DNA of 64,000 nt from Oryza sativa Japonica Group (lineage: Eukaryota > Streptophyta > Magnoliopsida > Poales > Poaceae): assembly GCF_034140825.1 (NCBI RefSeq), contig NC_089035.1:2253001-2317000 (forward strand). Direction: 5' to 3'. The position numbers were made by a program, and so were the translations under genes. Numbering within the stretch: position 1 is the stretch's first letter; each line of letters starts with the position of its first letter. Shown here one piece after another: positions 1-12,650 of this stretch. A model generated the notes under the pieces. It was given only the letters and a program-made list of their open reading frames with translations. It searched no databases and was not told where the DNA came from.

Positions 1-626
1 GAGATCCAACTCCTAGAGCTAAATTTAGAAATTAGAGCTCTACCAAACATGTCGAAATCTCCATAGTGAAACTAGCAGCAAATCCATAGAAATTGAAGTT
101 CGGAAGAGACCTGAAACTATACGTCCAATGGTAGAGACAACTCCCGGACATGTCGGATGGCCGCTCGAGCTCTGCAGTTACCGTCTATATATATTACCGT
201 TAGTCATCGACGTGTATAAAAATCAATTGGTCAACGAAAAACACTACTGGTCATCTGGGCTTTATGGTGGTGCTGGCTCCGCATGTGTTCGCCAATAGAT
301 CCTGAAGCTGCAACGAACCTACAGCGCCGCTAAGTTCAGATCGGACGGCTGACGTTCTCCCGAATTATAATTCGAAGGAGGGGCCGTAAACAGGAAACAC
401 TAATAAGGCGAGGTCTCAAGTGCAAAACAGGATCCGGTACTCGTCACTCCTCGATCTGGACCGTCCAAGCCTGATCGGACGGCTGGAGGAGATCCCAGCC
501 TGTGTACTAAGTACTGGACGCGGTGCAGTTCGCGGGCTACCCTTCCACTTCCACTCGCTGGCGATAGCACCGCACCGGAGCATATGCTCTCCGCAGCCGC
601 CGCCGCCGCCGCCGACGCGAGCTTCC
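1..626. other. Upstream region of the RUS2-like gene
   Basis: No convincing gene is seen here. The stretch is mixed in composition and turns GC-rich from about 440 onward, as expected of a rice promoter and 5' leader. A TATA-like run (tctatatatatta) lies near 184-196 but is far from the start codon at 627, so its role is doubtful. Overlapping short open frames at 400-930 on both strands come from the GC-rich leader and first exon and are not credible genes. Confidence 0.5.
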
Positions 627-3600
627 ATGGCGGAGCTCCCCGACGAAGAAGACCGCGGCTACGCTCCTGCCTCGCGTCCCCGCCGGCATCCGGTGGAGGA
701 GGAGGAGACTGCCGCGAGTCCGAGTTCGTCACTGGATTTCGCGGCTCCGTTTCATGCCGCAGTTTTTTTTTTCTTCTTCTTCTTGTTGATAATGAAATTT
801 GTGCGCTTCTTATGCAGAAAAGCGAGACGTTTGCTCGTGGAGAGATACCAGGATGGGGTTTCCAAGAGGTCTCTTCGCTTCTGAAATCCCAATTATATTT
901 CTCGCTGTCCATTTTCTTGAAATCCAATAACACTTAGAAAAGATGTGTGGAATTGCGGAATTGTGGTTAAAATTAAATAGGTATATACTGGATGGAAACT
1001 CTAAGCTACAGATTCACCAGGAGAAGAATGAACATATGGCGAACACATTGGAAGAAGAAGAAAAAGAAGAAGCAAATTCTTCGATTCCCCGTGCTATTAA
1101 GGATTTTGTACTTCCCGCGGGGTTTCCAGGTGACTTAAACTGTTCCATATTTCGTACTCACTTTACCATTCATCGCAGACTAGTATGAAGGGTCTCAGTT
1201 TGGTAAAGGCCGAGTTTAGTTCCAAACTTTTTTTTCAAACTTCCAACTTTTTCATCACATCAAAACTTTCCTACACACATAAACTTCCAACTTTTCCGTC
1301 ACATCGTTCCAATTTCAACCAAACTTCCAATTTTGGTGTGAACTAAACACACCCAAAGTACAAAAGTAGAAAGTTCAGTGAATAGGTGTTGTTCAAACTT
1401 CCGTAATTAAGTCTAATGAACAGTATCACCATGCTGGGAGCCTGGGACTACAGAATCTCACAACTCTTGTCGAACGTAGACCTGTATTATGTTGAATAAT
1501 CTCACATTGGCTGTGGAAGGGTAAGGGACCTAATATAAAAATGGGGGAATCCCTTATCTCATTGGCTAGCTTGTGAGGGTGGGAAAGTTGCTTTATGATC
1601 CTACATTCCTACATAGGAGTATTATATACTTCCTGGCAAACTCATAACTCGCCGTTGTTCTTTGTATACATTACAGGGTCTGTGTCAGACGATTACCTGG
1701 AATATATGCTATGGCAATTACCAACAAATGTAACAGGATGGATCTGTCACACGCTGGTTACATCAACCCTTCTAAAGGTATATTATAACTTGAACAAGTT
1801 AACAAAAGGTAGCTCCCTTGTTTTATTTGGGAGTAGATGACATGACCTTGTCACGTTCTCCCAAATAAAGAAGGGGACAGGAAAAAAAATGTCCTGCTTT
1901 CGCGTGTTCTGTATTTCCAGTCGGCCTTTTTCTTTTGATGATGATTATGATCACTTTACGATCTGACTTCTGAGGAGCAAAATTACAAGAAAACATGTAG
2001 CCTGGTTTTAGTCTTATTGACATTATGTTATACAGTTGAGCAGTTCAATTACAGTCTTGAGTTTTTCAAAGCATGTTCTTCAATCATAACGTTATGTCAC
2101 AATTTATGATTAACTGATTATAGATTGACGCAGGCTGTAGGTGTTGGGTCCTTTACAGGAACTTCAGCAGCTGCTTCTGCTGCTGCTATAAGGTCATTAT
2201 CATCCTTGCTATGTTATATCGATTATTAGAAAAGAGTCCTTGGTATTATTATTTCTCTCGAAGTGAAAGAATCATGATACTAATCTTCTTCTCTTTCATT
2301 TGTATTTTGGTTACCTTAATTCTACTTGTATATATGATAGGAAAGAGTTTTTCTTGAGTCTTGAATTATTGCATGAATATAGTTAGGGCATGTAGTCAAG
2401 CCTGAAGTGTGATGCCAATGCAAGTAGACCTGTTCATATTGTGCTTGTAATTAACTCAGGATGCCAATGCAAGTAGACATGTTCATTTTGTGCTCGTAAT
2501 AACTCAGACCTCCTAGTTTGTTGCTGACTTAGATCCTCCTAATTCTAAAAAAAAAAACCATATTTGTAGATGGGTATCGAAAGATGGCATAGGGGCTTTT
2601 GGACGTCTTCTAATTGGTACGGTTAATATGTCTGGTCATATTTTCAGAATATAAATACTGTCCAGGAAGGTGGGAAGGTTCATTAATACTTTACATTGTG
2701 CAGGAAGGTTTATGAATAATCTATGTTGTTTAGGAAGCTTTGTGAATGATTTCTTTAGGTGGACGATTCGGAACTCTTTTTGATGATGACCCAAAGAAGT
2801 GGCGGATGTATGCCGATTTCATTGGAAGTGCTGGAAGGTTCCTTGATCTACTCTCTTAAATAATAAAAGCATATATGTAAGTTATGTTGACATGGTGACT
2901 CGAAAATGCGAAAATTCACTTGTAATATTATCCGTACATATGCAGCATCTTCGAGCTCATCACTCCGCTCTATCCTGGATACTTCCTCCCACTTGCGTCC
3001 TTGGGGAATCTAGCAAAGGTACATTGAAAAGAATATATGTATCCGATGTAGTTTCACAGGTGACTTAAGTCTATCTTGAAAAGCCTGCATTTTTGTATAG
3101 AAAATCATTGATTCTGGACTTCTTAAGCAGGCTGTAGGAAGAGGATTTAGGGATCCATCCTTCCGTGTTATCCAAAATCACTTCGCGGAATCTGGAAATT
3201 TAGGGGAGGTTGCTGCAAAGGTACCTTGTTCATTCCAGTACTTTCTAGCAGTCAATTCAGTGTCACTGTGCCCTTTGACTGCACAAGATAGGTACACTGT
3301 CACAAATTACCAGTTCTGGTTCAATCAATATAATATTGTTTTTATATGAAAAATAATGCAGTATTACAATCATCGAACAATTTTTCCACGGAATATTAGT
3401 TTCAAATCACATTGTTTTGCTCCTGTGAATAAGAGATCTATGATAATAATTTCATTAAATTTTCACTGAAGAAACTCTGATGTATTTTCAGGAGGAAGTA
3501 TGGGAAGTAGGAGCTCAGTTGTTAGGCCTTTCTATCGGTGTATTTATTATGGTATAATTATCCATAAGTTCTTGGGTTGTTACTTGTTACTTGTTTCAGT

Positions 3601-5140
3601 TTTTCAGTATTCCATTAACTATTGACTCTCCACTAAGGAAGACAAATGCCAACTTTGATTAAGAATCCATTTGCTGGTATATTTCAGGATACATCAGGTA
3701 TAAAGTCATCATACCCAACACTTGCTTTGACATGGCTTGGTGTCCGTCTTCTACATCTTTGGTTTCGCTATCAGTCCCTATCAGTTCTCAAATTCCGCAC
3801 AGTAAGGTGCTTGGCTTAAATTATGTTTTGCTCAATTTGGTACATTGATTTTGGTAACTCAATTTGTTAGATATGATAGTATACATAAATATGATCTATC
3901 ACCGTCATTTCCCAATGCATGTTTATACTGGTAGGTAAACTTGAAACGCGCTCGGATTCTCGTGAGATCACACGTTGCAAAGCACACAGTTCCTGGTGAC
4001 ATATTCTTCACTTGATGCTTTTTGACACTTTTCTTGCTTTCTGAAGCAATCATTGATAGCCATCCCTGTCCTTCTGTTGTAGATTATGTGACTTGCAACG
4101 AGGAGGAGAATATTTTAACATGGGAAAGATTCTTGCATCCACAAATTTCTTTTGGTGTTCCCATGGAGAGAATGCTTGGTGAAGAGGAATCCAGTGACGT
4201 GGTATGAATCTTCAGCATTTGTCCAAATCCAAAGTTCTGCCAATTCCTTTTACTTTGCTATAATTTTTTTGAAACTTCATATTACACTGCCTTTTGTAAT
4301 CAAGATCCCTTGAGGCCTTGACAATTAGAGTTAAAAGCAATAACAAGAAAATCTCTCTGTTAAGCCGTAACTAGTGTTTCAAAATTCAATCAACAACTGC
4401 AGCCCGCCTTAGCCTTTTTTGTTGTTTTAGGTGAGTTTTTCTAAACCCAACAATGTTCAAATATAGCCACTATTTTTTAAAAATCTCCTGTATAGCGAGT
4501 TATGAACGCTTTCCCCATTTAAGATAACAATTAGGTGAGTCAGCAGCTTAAGCCTGACCCAGTATACATCACCCGTTCTTTGTATCTGGTAGGCATTGAC
4601 GCATTGTCCTCACTGAACTGGTTGCTGCTGACCATGCATGTTTTTAACCTATTTATCACTCATGACTCTGCAAGCATATCTCACACCTTAATTCCAACCT
4701 ATGACCAATCTTTGAAATTGATGATAGGTGGATAGACTATTGAAGTTGTACAGAAATGAGAAATACATCCTCTTTCTCAATCCGATTGGAACAGGCCGAG
4801 CAGCATTTTTTGTTACATTCAAGGTAATTTACCACTTAAAATTGCTGCACAGAAGATCAGCAAGAAGTGCATAACATGTGTTTGTTCCTATTATTTCCAG
4901 GAGGCTGCAACGAGCATGTCAGTCCTCAGGAGCCTATGGCAAGCGCATTGGCTTGACAAAAATCAGCTAAGGCAGGATGATGTTTTCTCTTGGCTAGAGG
5001 AGAGCGTTCTTGCGTTGGAGCACGGATTCCCTGACTTCCTCAAACAGATGGAAATAGCTGGCTGGGATCAGAACCAGATCATACTGAAGGTGCCAAAAGA
5101 ACCCATCATGGTGATGGAACACCCTGACCAAGAGGTGTAA
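627..5140 (+). CDS. RUS2: ROOT UVB SENSITIVE family protein (RUS2/WXR1-like, DUF647)
   Basis: The predicted 486-aa protein belongs to the DUF647 (RUS) family, whose RUS1 and RUS2 members act together in early seedling development, UV-B signalling in roots and auxin transport in Arabidopsis. Fifteen exons were placed: 627-748, 818-868, 981-1129, 1677-1777, 2134-2192, 2570-2616, 2759-2837, 2946-3018, 3131-3220, 3492-3551, 3688-3801, 3935-3995, 4083-4201, 4728-4823, 4901-5140; together they are 1,461 nt in one open frame. Family signatures visible are VLPAGFPGSVSDDYLEYMLW, KDGIGAFGRLLIGGRFGTLF, YADFIGSAGSIFELITPLYP and SFRVIQNHFAESGNLGEVAA, the DUF647 core. Overall resemblance, from memory, is closest to Arabidopsis RUS2. 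The first exon is the least certain part: a donor after 748 is needed to keep phase with exon 2, and the roughly 50 N-terminal residues are poorly conserved. The gene faces DDB2 tail to tail. Confidence 0.88.
1209..1354. mobile_element. Short MITE, GTGTTTAG-ended family, copy 1 (in RUS2 intron 3)
   Basis: The ends read gccgagtttagtt and aactaaacacaccc, which are imperfect inverted copies. The flanks read aaag on both sides (1205-1208 and 1355-1358), a possible 4-bp target duplication. The interior is pyrimidine-rich with repeated caaacttccaactttt phrases. Two more copies lie at 41506-41643 and 44824-44925. I do not assign a superfamily. Confidence 0.65.
2411..2507. repeat. 49-bp tandem duplication in RUS2 intron 5
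   Basis: Two adjacent near-copies begin gatgccaatgcaagtagac at 2411 and 2460. They differ by a few substitutions and a small indel near the end. The repeat is intronic and has no visible coding effect. Confidence 0.8.
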
Positions 5141-5171
5141 GATGACAATGCCAACTAACTAATCCATTCTA

Positions 5172-5379
5172 CTCCCTCCGTGTTTTTTAAATGTAAAGGC
5201 GTATTGACTTTTGGACATGGCGTTAGACCATTCATCTCATGCAAAAATTTAGTGCAAATATAAGTCACAACAAAATAATTAATATTTATAGAGTTTTTTT
5301 AATAAGACGAATGGTCAAACATCATGTTCCAAAATCAACTCCAAAATCAACGATGTCATATATTTAAAAACCGGGGTAG
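5172..5379. mobile_element. Stowaway-like MITE between RUS2 and DDB2
   Basis: The element begins ctccctccgtgttttttaaa and ends with its inverted counterpart tttaaaaaccggggtag, with TA on both sides. The CTCCCTCCGT terminus and TA target site are the hallmark of Stowaway (Tc1/mariner-derived) MITEs. It sits in the convergent 3' spacer, just after the RUS2 stop codon, so it may lie in the RUS2 3' UTR. Confidence 0.75.
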
Positions 5380-5910
5380 TAGCAATTTTGGAGCAGTGCT
5401 GACCTAATAGTACTTATAATCCTGGAGTTTCCATTCTAAATGCCTTACGATGTCCTGCTGAGTGATGATTAACTGAACAATATAGAAGCCCAAAACTTCT
5501 GATAGCAGAAGTGTAGTGAGCAAACTGTCTGCATTGGAAGCAAAAATTGCATGGCTTAAAAGCATCAGCTTGCTCTTCTGCTGCTACTTCTGAGCTTAAT
5601 GAACTCTTGTGTGCCCACAGATAAAATAGTTACTCTTCACTAGTAACTTAGCAACGTAGCGGATCAGTATATTGCCATTCAGTAACTTTATATACATAGC
5701 TGCATTCTTGTCGACAAGCATATCTTGTCAGCATTCAAAACTAACTGAGACTACCACTTCTAAACATTTTACTCAAGACTGCTGCAGTATACAACTACGA
5801 GCCTCCAGCATTTCAGCTAAGGAGGCAATACAGTACAAAAATGATGCTGCAGCAGCTGGTAATAAGTGGTTTATGTCAAAATGTTTGGTGCATCAACTTC
5901 ACTATATATA
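5380..5910. other. Convergent intergenic spacer RUS2/DDB2
   Basis: This is the remainder of the 770-bp spacer separating the two convergent stop codons, probably the overlapping 3' UTR area of DDB2. Short open frames at 5672-5947 have no recognisable protein features. Confidence 0.5.
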
Positions 5911-8900
5911 TCAAACCTTGGATTTGCCCTTCCCCTTTATGGTATGAGTGAAGCGAGTCTTCTTCGCTTTCTTCTTCTTCTTTCCATCACAACTGCCATC
6001 TGAGTCATCATCACTGCTATTCTCATGCTTGCCATTTGATTTTTTCCGGCTGCCTGATCCATATACAAATTCCTTTGCCTTCTCTCTGTTCCTCTCTTCA
6101 GTAGCATCACTTTCAGTCTTTGGTTTCCAAATGAAAATGGACCTGCAAGGACAGCCATGTAAGACTGAAAGAAAGACGGTAGCATTGGATAGAGATGTTG
6201 AGTACAAACATATCAGTTGGCCTACCTTGAACTTCCTGAAGCCAGGATATCATCTCGCGGATGTAGCTTGTTCACCGGGCTGATAGTTGTAATGTCAGGG
6301 TCCATCACCTCAGCCAGAAGCTTCCCAGTACTGGTGTCTATGAAATCAATGGGATGTAGAGCAATCCCATTGTAGTTTTCACTTATGTAACGACCAATAA
6401 CTGCAACTGTTTCTGTGTGATCCTACAGAGCATTGCCATTCCATTTTAAAACTGATCAAATGCAAATTAATGAAAAAATATCTGAAAAAGAGAAATGTGT
6501 TATTGAACTGAACCTTTGGATCCCACTCTGCTTTGAAGGGAGTCAAGTGACGATTGAAGTCATGGCTGTGAACAATCTCTCTACTTGGGGATTCCAGATT
6601 ACCAAAAATATAATCCCATACACGGATTCGATTATCCTGACATGTTGTCAAGATCTTATTCCCACTTTGTGGGGAAAAATATCCTGAATTAACAACTCTT
6701 CCATGAGCAAGGCTCACAAAGGCAGAGTTGGGCTCCAGCTTCCTTGTATCCCAAATACGGGCCTAATAATCAAATCGCAGAGAGATGTGGAAAATATTAT
6801 TATTCACAAAGCAGAAATTAAAAGGAATATGCAGGCGTGCAGAACACACTCACATAGTGATCATTTCCACTGCTTAGAAGAACTTCAGGCTGAGCAGGGT
6901 TACAGTGGAGGCTGGTAACCTTGCTACCCTTTTTATGTATAAGAATTGGATCTCCAATTCTTGCCTTCAACCGTCTATCCAGCCTGCAAGTAGAAAGGTG
7001 TAGGACATATATAATAGTCTATATTATGTCAATAGTCTAATGTGGCAGATGCATATATAACACCGAGAAATGCTACACATAATAGCACAAAGAAAAACCT
7101 CGAAAATAAAAATCATCATTGATACAAAACTATTTGGAACTTGCTGCCAAGCAAATGCATTGAATGAAACATATTAACACGCAAGTTGACTGATCATATG
7201 AAGCTGCTAGCTGCAAATACAGCATGGTAGGCCTTTTTTATTCATATAAGGTACCAAACCACTTCCTGGGGATACTCACAAGTGAAGAAAACCGAAGCTA
7301 TCCGCCACCAAAAGAAGACCTTTGTCAGAGTTAAAGTCCATCCCGTAAATCATGCGCCAAGTGCTCGGACCCTGTTGTGAGAAACAAACTGGAATTGTTA
7401 GCTGTTACAGGGAAGTGCAAAATGGATGTGAATTTGTTCAGAACAGTGCAATAAAATGGTTATCTAACTACAATAAAAGATGTAGAATGCAAATAAAATA
7501 TATAATAGCATAAGCTTGACTAGAAAGCAGTGGAAACTTACATTCCAGCCATTTGGATTTAAATTCAGCAGAGAGGAGCCAATTCCAGTGTCCAAGTCTG
7601 TGCTACTTATAGTACCATCAGAAGAGGCTGTATATAGTAATCCATCATTGGTAGTGTCAAACCTGTACAGAACATAATCAAGTTGCAATATTTTATCCTT
7701 GGACAATAGAAACAAACAATAAAAACTGTGGAGGAAAAGCTCTTACTTCATGCTGTTGAGAATGCAAGAATGCACAGAATCATAAGTAATCTTCTCATGC
7801 AACTTGACGTAATCCCAAACACCTAATAGTCCTTTCTGTGTGGGCAGAACAGCTAAGTATGGTCAGTAGTTGCATATGTTCCAGAACTGCAACTGAACTT
7901 GAAAAGAATTTAAGTGGACAACAAAGTCCCTAGTACGGAGTAGGGACTGTAATACCTTGTCTCCTGATAAAAGCACATTATTCTTAGTTGGATGGAATTC
8001 CAAGCAGGTCACACGCCTCTGGTGAAATTTTATGTTCCCACACTCCAGTTGATTGGGTATCAGAAACTGAGGCTTAACCTAAAAGTTGGGAGAAAAGAAA
8101 CTGTCAAAACTGGTACTAGCAAAGACATATAAATATCGCAAAAGAAAAACTAGTAAGAAAAAAAGGCATTTGGTGGATTTTATACCATGGGAATCTTGCC
8201 TTTAACTTGGCTCTGAAACACATAATCCAGTGAAGTGTTTGTGTTCCTTCTAGAGGCCGGGATAACACCATGCTCCATTGCTACTCTATGTGGGCATGTC
8301 AAGGTTGTATGGCCTGCGAATGAGGGAAAATATGGTGGTATGTCAGTGACTCAGATAACCACCATTCATGTTAGTTTTGCCAAGGGATAAAAGTGCTATT
8401 GCAGAAGAAATGGACTTCTTATTTATTTGGTAAGACTGTCAATCAAGCTCTCAAGATGTTAATGGCAATTTTGTTTGTACGATCAATCAAAGGAGCGGCT
8501 ATTTGAGCAAACTGAAGAAATATGAGAAAGTAAGATGGGTAGGTCCATCAATAACAGACTGTATATTGTTACTCTATGCCTCTCTTTCTGGTCCGAATAA
8601 ATGATTGGTTCATTCGTATATCCCTCTAATCTTGAGGGAAGAGGCAACTTTCAGAAACTATCTAGAGCAAGAAGTTGCCTAAACTGCATGTGAGCATGAA
8701 TACGAGCAATTACTACTTCATCAACATCAGTTCTTGACATCGCCACTTCCCCATTTGGAAATTCCGGTTTCTCACTCAGCTATCTCAAATTAGTGCTCTG
8801 ACTGAACTCTTGTGCTCGAAAAGGCACAAAAAAAAACAAGCATACAGTGAAGGGTATCAGAACCTGGCATCTTGCATAGGAAACAAGGCTTCCTGGGGCA

Positions 8901-9807
8901 ATCGATATACACTGCTCCCTTAAACCCGGCCTCATGCCCTGTACTCTTGCAAACCTGCAACCAGACCAGACATCACAAGGCACACATCAACTACAGTTAG
9001 AGAACATTCACACCCAGAAAAGTTCAGAAACCATCAAGGAAACTCTATCCAGGGAAAAAAAATCTCAAAGTTTTGCTGAAGTGAATAGAAAAGAATGAGT
9101 CTTTCCCTGCCCAAACCATTTTTTTACTAGAGAGAGAGATATGCAGGAGAGTAAGCAACCATCCACATTAATATAATTAAACAGATTATCAACAGTAGGG
9201 GCTTTTCGTATCCCAGAATTAAGCAAAACGGAAAAAGCACCAAGTTAACATCTCCAATCCCAAAAGCTATCGGAATGAAAGTATTAGTAGCAAAGTAGTA
9301 AGAAACAAGATGAGGAACTCTTCAAGCTCCAAACCCCCAAACCGCTTGAGAGGCCAAGTTCCAGCACACAGATTAAAGTCGAAGCATCAGGACGAAGCAT
9401 TCCTTCCGAAATCCGAACATTAATGGATGGATATAGCACAATCCGGAGATTGAGGAGGAAAAACCGAAAGAAAATCCTGGCACCGACCACGACCACGAGC
9501 ACTATACCTTGCACACTTTCTTGAGACTAATTGTGATCGAGGCCTTCCTCCCGCTCCTCGCCGCCGCAGCCACGGGGGACACCTCCTCCTCCTTACCCGA
9601 GGGTTCCGCCGCTTCGCCATCATCGTCATCGACTTCTCCGGAGCCCTCCTCCTCAGCATCCTCCTCTCCCTCGTCGGAGGATGAGGAAGACGAGGAGGCT
9701 TCCTGCTGGTCCTCCTCCTCGTCGTCGTCGTCGGGGGCGGCGTACGGCCCGCGGCGGCGGCGGCGGCGGCGGTTGTGGACGAAGCGGGCGCGGGTGGTAG
9801 GGCCCAT
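5911..9807 (-). CDS. DDB2: UV-damaged DNA-binding protein 2 (DDB2), WD40 protein
   Basis: The predicted 583-aa protein is DDB2, the lesion-recognising partner of DDB1 in the UV-DDB complex and in CUL4-based ubiquitin ligase, which starts global-genome nucleotide excision repair of UV photoproducts in the nucleus. Eleven exons, in transcript order, are 9807-9508, 8954-8864, 8313-8186, 8078-7956, 7835-7747, 7662-7542, 7371-7280, 6983-6854, 6762-6514, 6422-6226, 6142-5911. Residues about 8-95 are Arg-, Asp/Glu- and Ser-rich and look disordered. Residues about 98-140 hold Cys/His clusters ([10 protein letters not shown], then CFLCKMPGH and TCPH), the zinc-knuckle-like segment of plant DDB2. The rest is a WD40 propeller, including [25 protein letters not shown] (a DDB1-contact type WDxR motif) and NRIRVWDY. 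The tail is Ser/Asp- then Lys-rich ([11 protein letters not shown]), a likely nuclear localisation signal. The start is the first ATG of a GC-rich exon. Confidence 0.93.
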
Positions 9808-9986
9808 GTGTCGGTGAGAGTACGAGGCCTCACGCAGGCGGGAAAGAGGGGAAGTGTGGTGAGCGAAGTGGACACCAAGCGCTTTGCCCTCTCCGTCTCA
9901 GGCTCCAGTTCTTGGCCTCTCTGCCTTCCTGGGGTTTTGTTTTTGCTTTGATCTTCGTGCTGGCCAGTTTTGTGCAAAGTTAAGTA

Positions 9987-10183
9987 CTTCTCCCTTCCAA
10001 AAAACAAATCATGTGCTTTAGTATCCAACGTTTCACTATCCGTCTTATATAAAACTTTTTTATAATTAATATTTTTATTATTGTTAGATGATAAAACATG
10101 ATTAATACTTTATGCCTGACTTGTCTTTTTAATTTTTTTCATATTTTTTTCAAATAAGACGGACGGTTTTTTAACGGAGATAG
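9987..10183. mobile_element. Stowaway-like MITE in the DDB2 promoter
   Basis: The element is flanked by TA, begins cttctcccttccaaaa and ends ttaacggagatag. Its interior (caacgtttcactatccgtctt, ttagatgataaaacatgatt) matches the 61699, 46130, 43985 and 10529 elements of this window, so they are one subfamily. It lies about 180 bp upstream of the DDB2 start codon. Confidence 0.7.
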
Positions 10184-10528
10184 TACTACTAGCACAACGC
10201 CACAACACACAAAACATTCACGAGCCAAGCGAAGTTTATGCTATGATGAAAAATACAGAGAAATGTTACCCCCTATTAGTAATGCCTAAATTTTAACATT
10301 ATCAATATTTCATGTGTTATTGACAAATTTTATTACTCCCTCCCTTCTTTAAAAAAAACTCCCTCTACCCCAAAATAACCAGTGCATAGTTTAAGATGGT
10401 TGTATTTTAGAAGTGCGAGAGTATTCAACATGCTAGTGATATTTTTTAAGGATTTCTTTTTTTTTTCATTTTAAATGAAAGCTTATGATAACAGGCACTG
10501 TATCTTTTTATATCTTTGTTAGTGGTTA
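10184..10528. other. AT-rich spacer with poorly preserved MITE-like sequence
   Basis: No gene is seen. Two phrases resembling Stowaway ends (ctccctcccttc near 10337 and ctccctctaccccaaaat near 10362) suggest a decayed element, but I cannot set its limits. Confidence 0.35.
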
Positions 10529-10761
10529 CTCCTTTCGTCCTAAAATAAACGCAGCCATAAGTTTCCGCGTACAACTTTCATCGTCTATCTTATTTAAAAA
10601 CTTTTTTATGATTAGTATTTTTATTGATATTAGATTATAAAACATAAATAGTATTTTATGCGTACTTATGCTTTTTAGTTTTTTTTTTAAAAATAAATAA
10701 GACGAACAATCAAAGTTGGACACGAAAACTTATGGCTGAGTTTATTCTGGGACAGATAAAG
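10529..10761. mobile_element. Stowaway-like MITE
   Basis: TA lies on both sides (10527-10528 and 10762-10763). The ends ctcctttcgtcctaaaataa and ttattctgggacagataaag are imperfect inverted repeats. The subfamily interior (ttagattataaaacataaat) is visible. Confidence 0.7.
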
Positions 10762-12650
10762 TATTTCAGATAGGTCTGCATGTATCTCTTACGGCACTGA
10801 GCCTTTTTATATCTATGTGCCACATCTTTTGTTTTTGTTTTAGTTATTATTACAGCGATACTCCAATCTCTATTGTTTTAATATAAGCCACGTTTCATGC
10901 GGAAAAAAACTTTACCTTAATAGGCTGAAACTTTGGGTCGTGAAATTTTATAGGAATTTGTGTTTTTCTATCCTCGTTTGTGGGCCTTTAATACCTGAAA
11001 GACAATACTAGTAAACTAAGTATACCCCGCGCATTGCTGCGAGAATTTTAAAAAAATGGTTACAGAAAGAATAATAGTGGTACAGTTATAGTATATCACC
11101 TCTAAAGCAAATAATAATACTGAAAGCTTGACCTATCAAGCTTAGTGATCAAACGATAACATTACGATGAAGTATCAGAAAAATATTTAGGCAGTACATG
11201 CAAATCTTGTCATGCATCACTTTTACCAAACTCAACAGATGCTAATCTACATACATATCATATGGAACTATTGACTTAATTTTCCTGTAGAATAGTACAT
11301 ATATGTTCAACGAAAATCATGTTAAACTCTTACAATGATTGCATTGATATCAAAAGGAAAGACTGGTTAATGAAAAATGACAAATGGTCTGTGCAAAGAC
11401 TGCTAAAGTAAACAAATTGTCTGTCAAGCAACCTGTAAGTGACAAACACGATGAGAAAATTATATAGTGCATTTAGGAATTTTACTATTGCTCACACATA
11501 ATTTCATAAATATATCTCGGAACAGATTTGTTCAACCTCAAAGAGTGCTTGTTGTGAATACGGTTGATATACCCATTGAAACGGAGAGGCTTTACTGCTA
11601 GTAAAATTTCCTCGTAAAAGAATGAGTAACTTATTGAATAATTAAAGGAGACTAAACTATTTTTTTAGAGAGGAGGCCATACGGCCCGGCTTTTTTAGAA
11701 AGCCACACACGGCAGAGCAGAAGACTAAACTATTCTAGAAAAATAAATTAGTGAATTGAACATTGAACACCAAACCGACCGTTTCTTGTAATGTGTGCGA
11801 AGAAACAGAAAGGTAAGGGAGTGATTTTACCATAGTTTGCAATAGATCTTATACTGCTAAAAAATACAATGTCAATTCAAAGAGGGAAAAAGACCAATAT
11901 ATTTGCTATCTTCAGTGGCGAGAAAAAAAAATCAAGTATAGACATTAGAGCACACACATAAGGTGATGGAAAAACCAAGCTCCTGTATTCTTTAAAAAAA
12001 CACAAAATAAATTCAGTTGATATTGTAGTAGTATATAAGATAAAGGAAGGAGTTACCTGGGACAACGATTGGATCAGCGATGACATGGCAAATCAATGAA
12101 AATAACAGTGGCGAGGTGATCCAGAAATCAGGAAAGCAAAACACATCTGTATGTTAAGAACTGCAACTGATGAATTGCATTAGCGGATAATCATGCCGAT
12201 AAAATCATGAAATCCGTTGACAATATGAAATCTCGCTTTTCATAGATATGCCAATGGCTCTGGTCTGTGGCTTTCTCCTGCTGCTGTTCGATTTTTCACG
12301 CTTGGTGTGTGAACTGTGTGAACAAAAATATAAATGGGCATATGGCCACAATAGCTGAATCAACAGGATTGAAGACTCAGGCAAGAAACTACTCCAATAA
12401 ATCGACAATATTCAAAAAGAGATGATGGAGGTCGCAGGCTCGTAGCCGAACAGGTGCAAAGAAGGCGAGATACTGCACGGCACACTGGCGGAAGGGGATC
12501 AGGTGCACTCGTATTAACAAAGAGAAAGAAACGGTTGAGCCCCTGCTGGAGGAAGATGATCCGTCGGCGGCGCTGCTTCATATTCTCGTGAGTCAGTGTC
12601 TGTTGGGGTTCAGGGGCAGCGATCGCCTGATTTTGACAGTTTCTAATGTA
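10762..12650. other. AT-rich intergenic spacer
   Basis: No convincing coding sequence is present. Around 11008-11045 is a phrase (ctagtaaac, then ccccgcgcattgctgcgag) that resembles an inverted Helitron 3' end; see findings. Around 11651 and 11732 the 13-mer agactaaactatt occurs twice, flanking about 68 bp that contains acggcccgg. Minus-strand open frames at 12205-12773 show no domain. Confidence 0.4.

Noticed and set aside
9420-10028. 202-codon minus-strand frame over DDB2 exon 1
   Set aside because: It is a different frame of the repetitive GAG/GAC/CGG codons of the DDB2 N-terminus; the other frame splices into the DDB2 protein.
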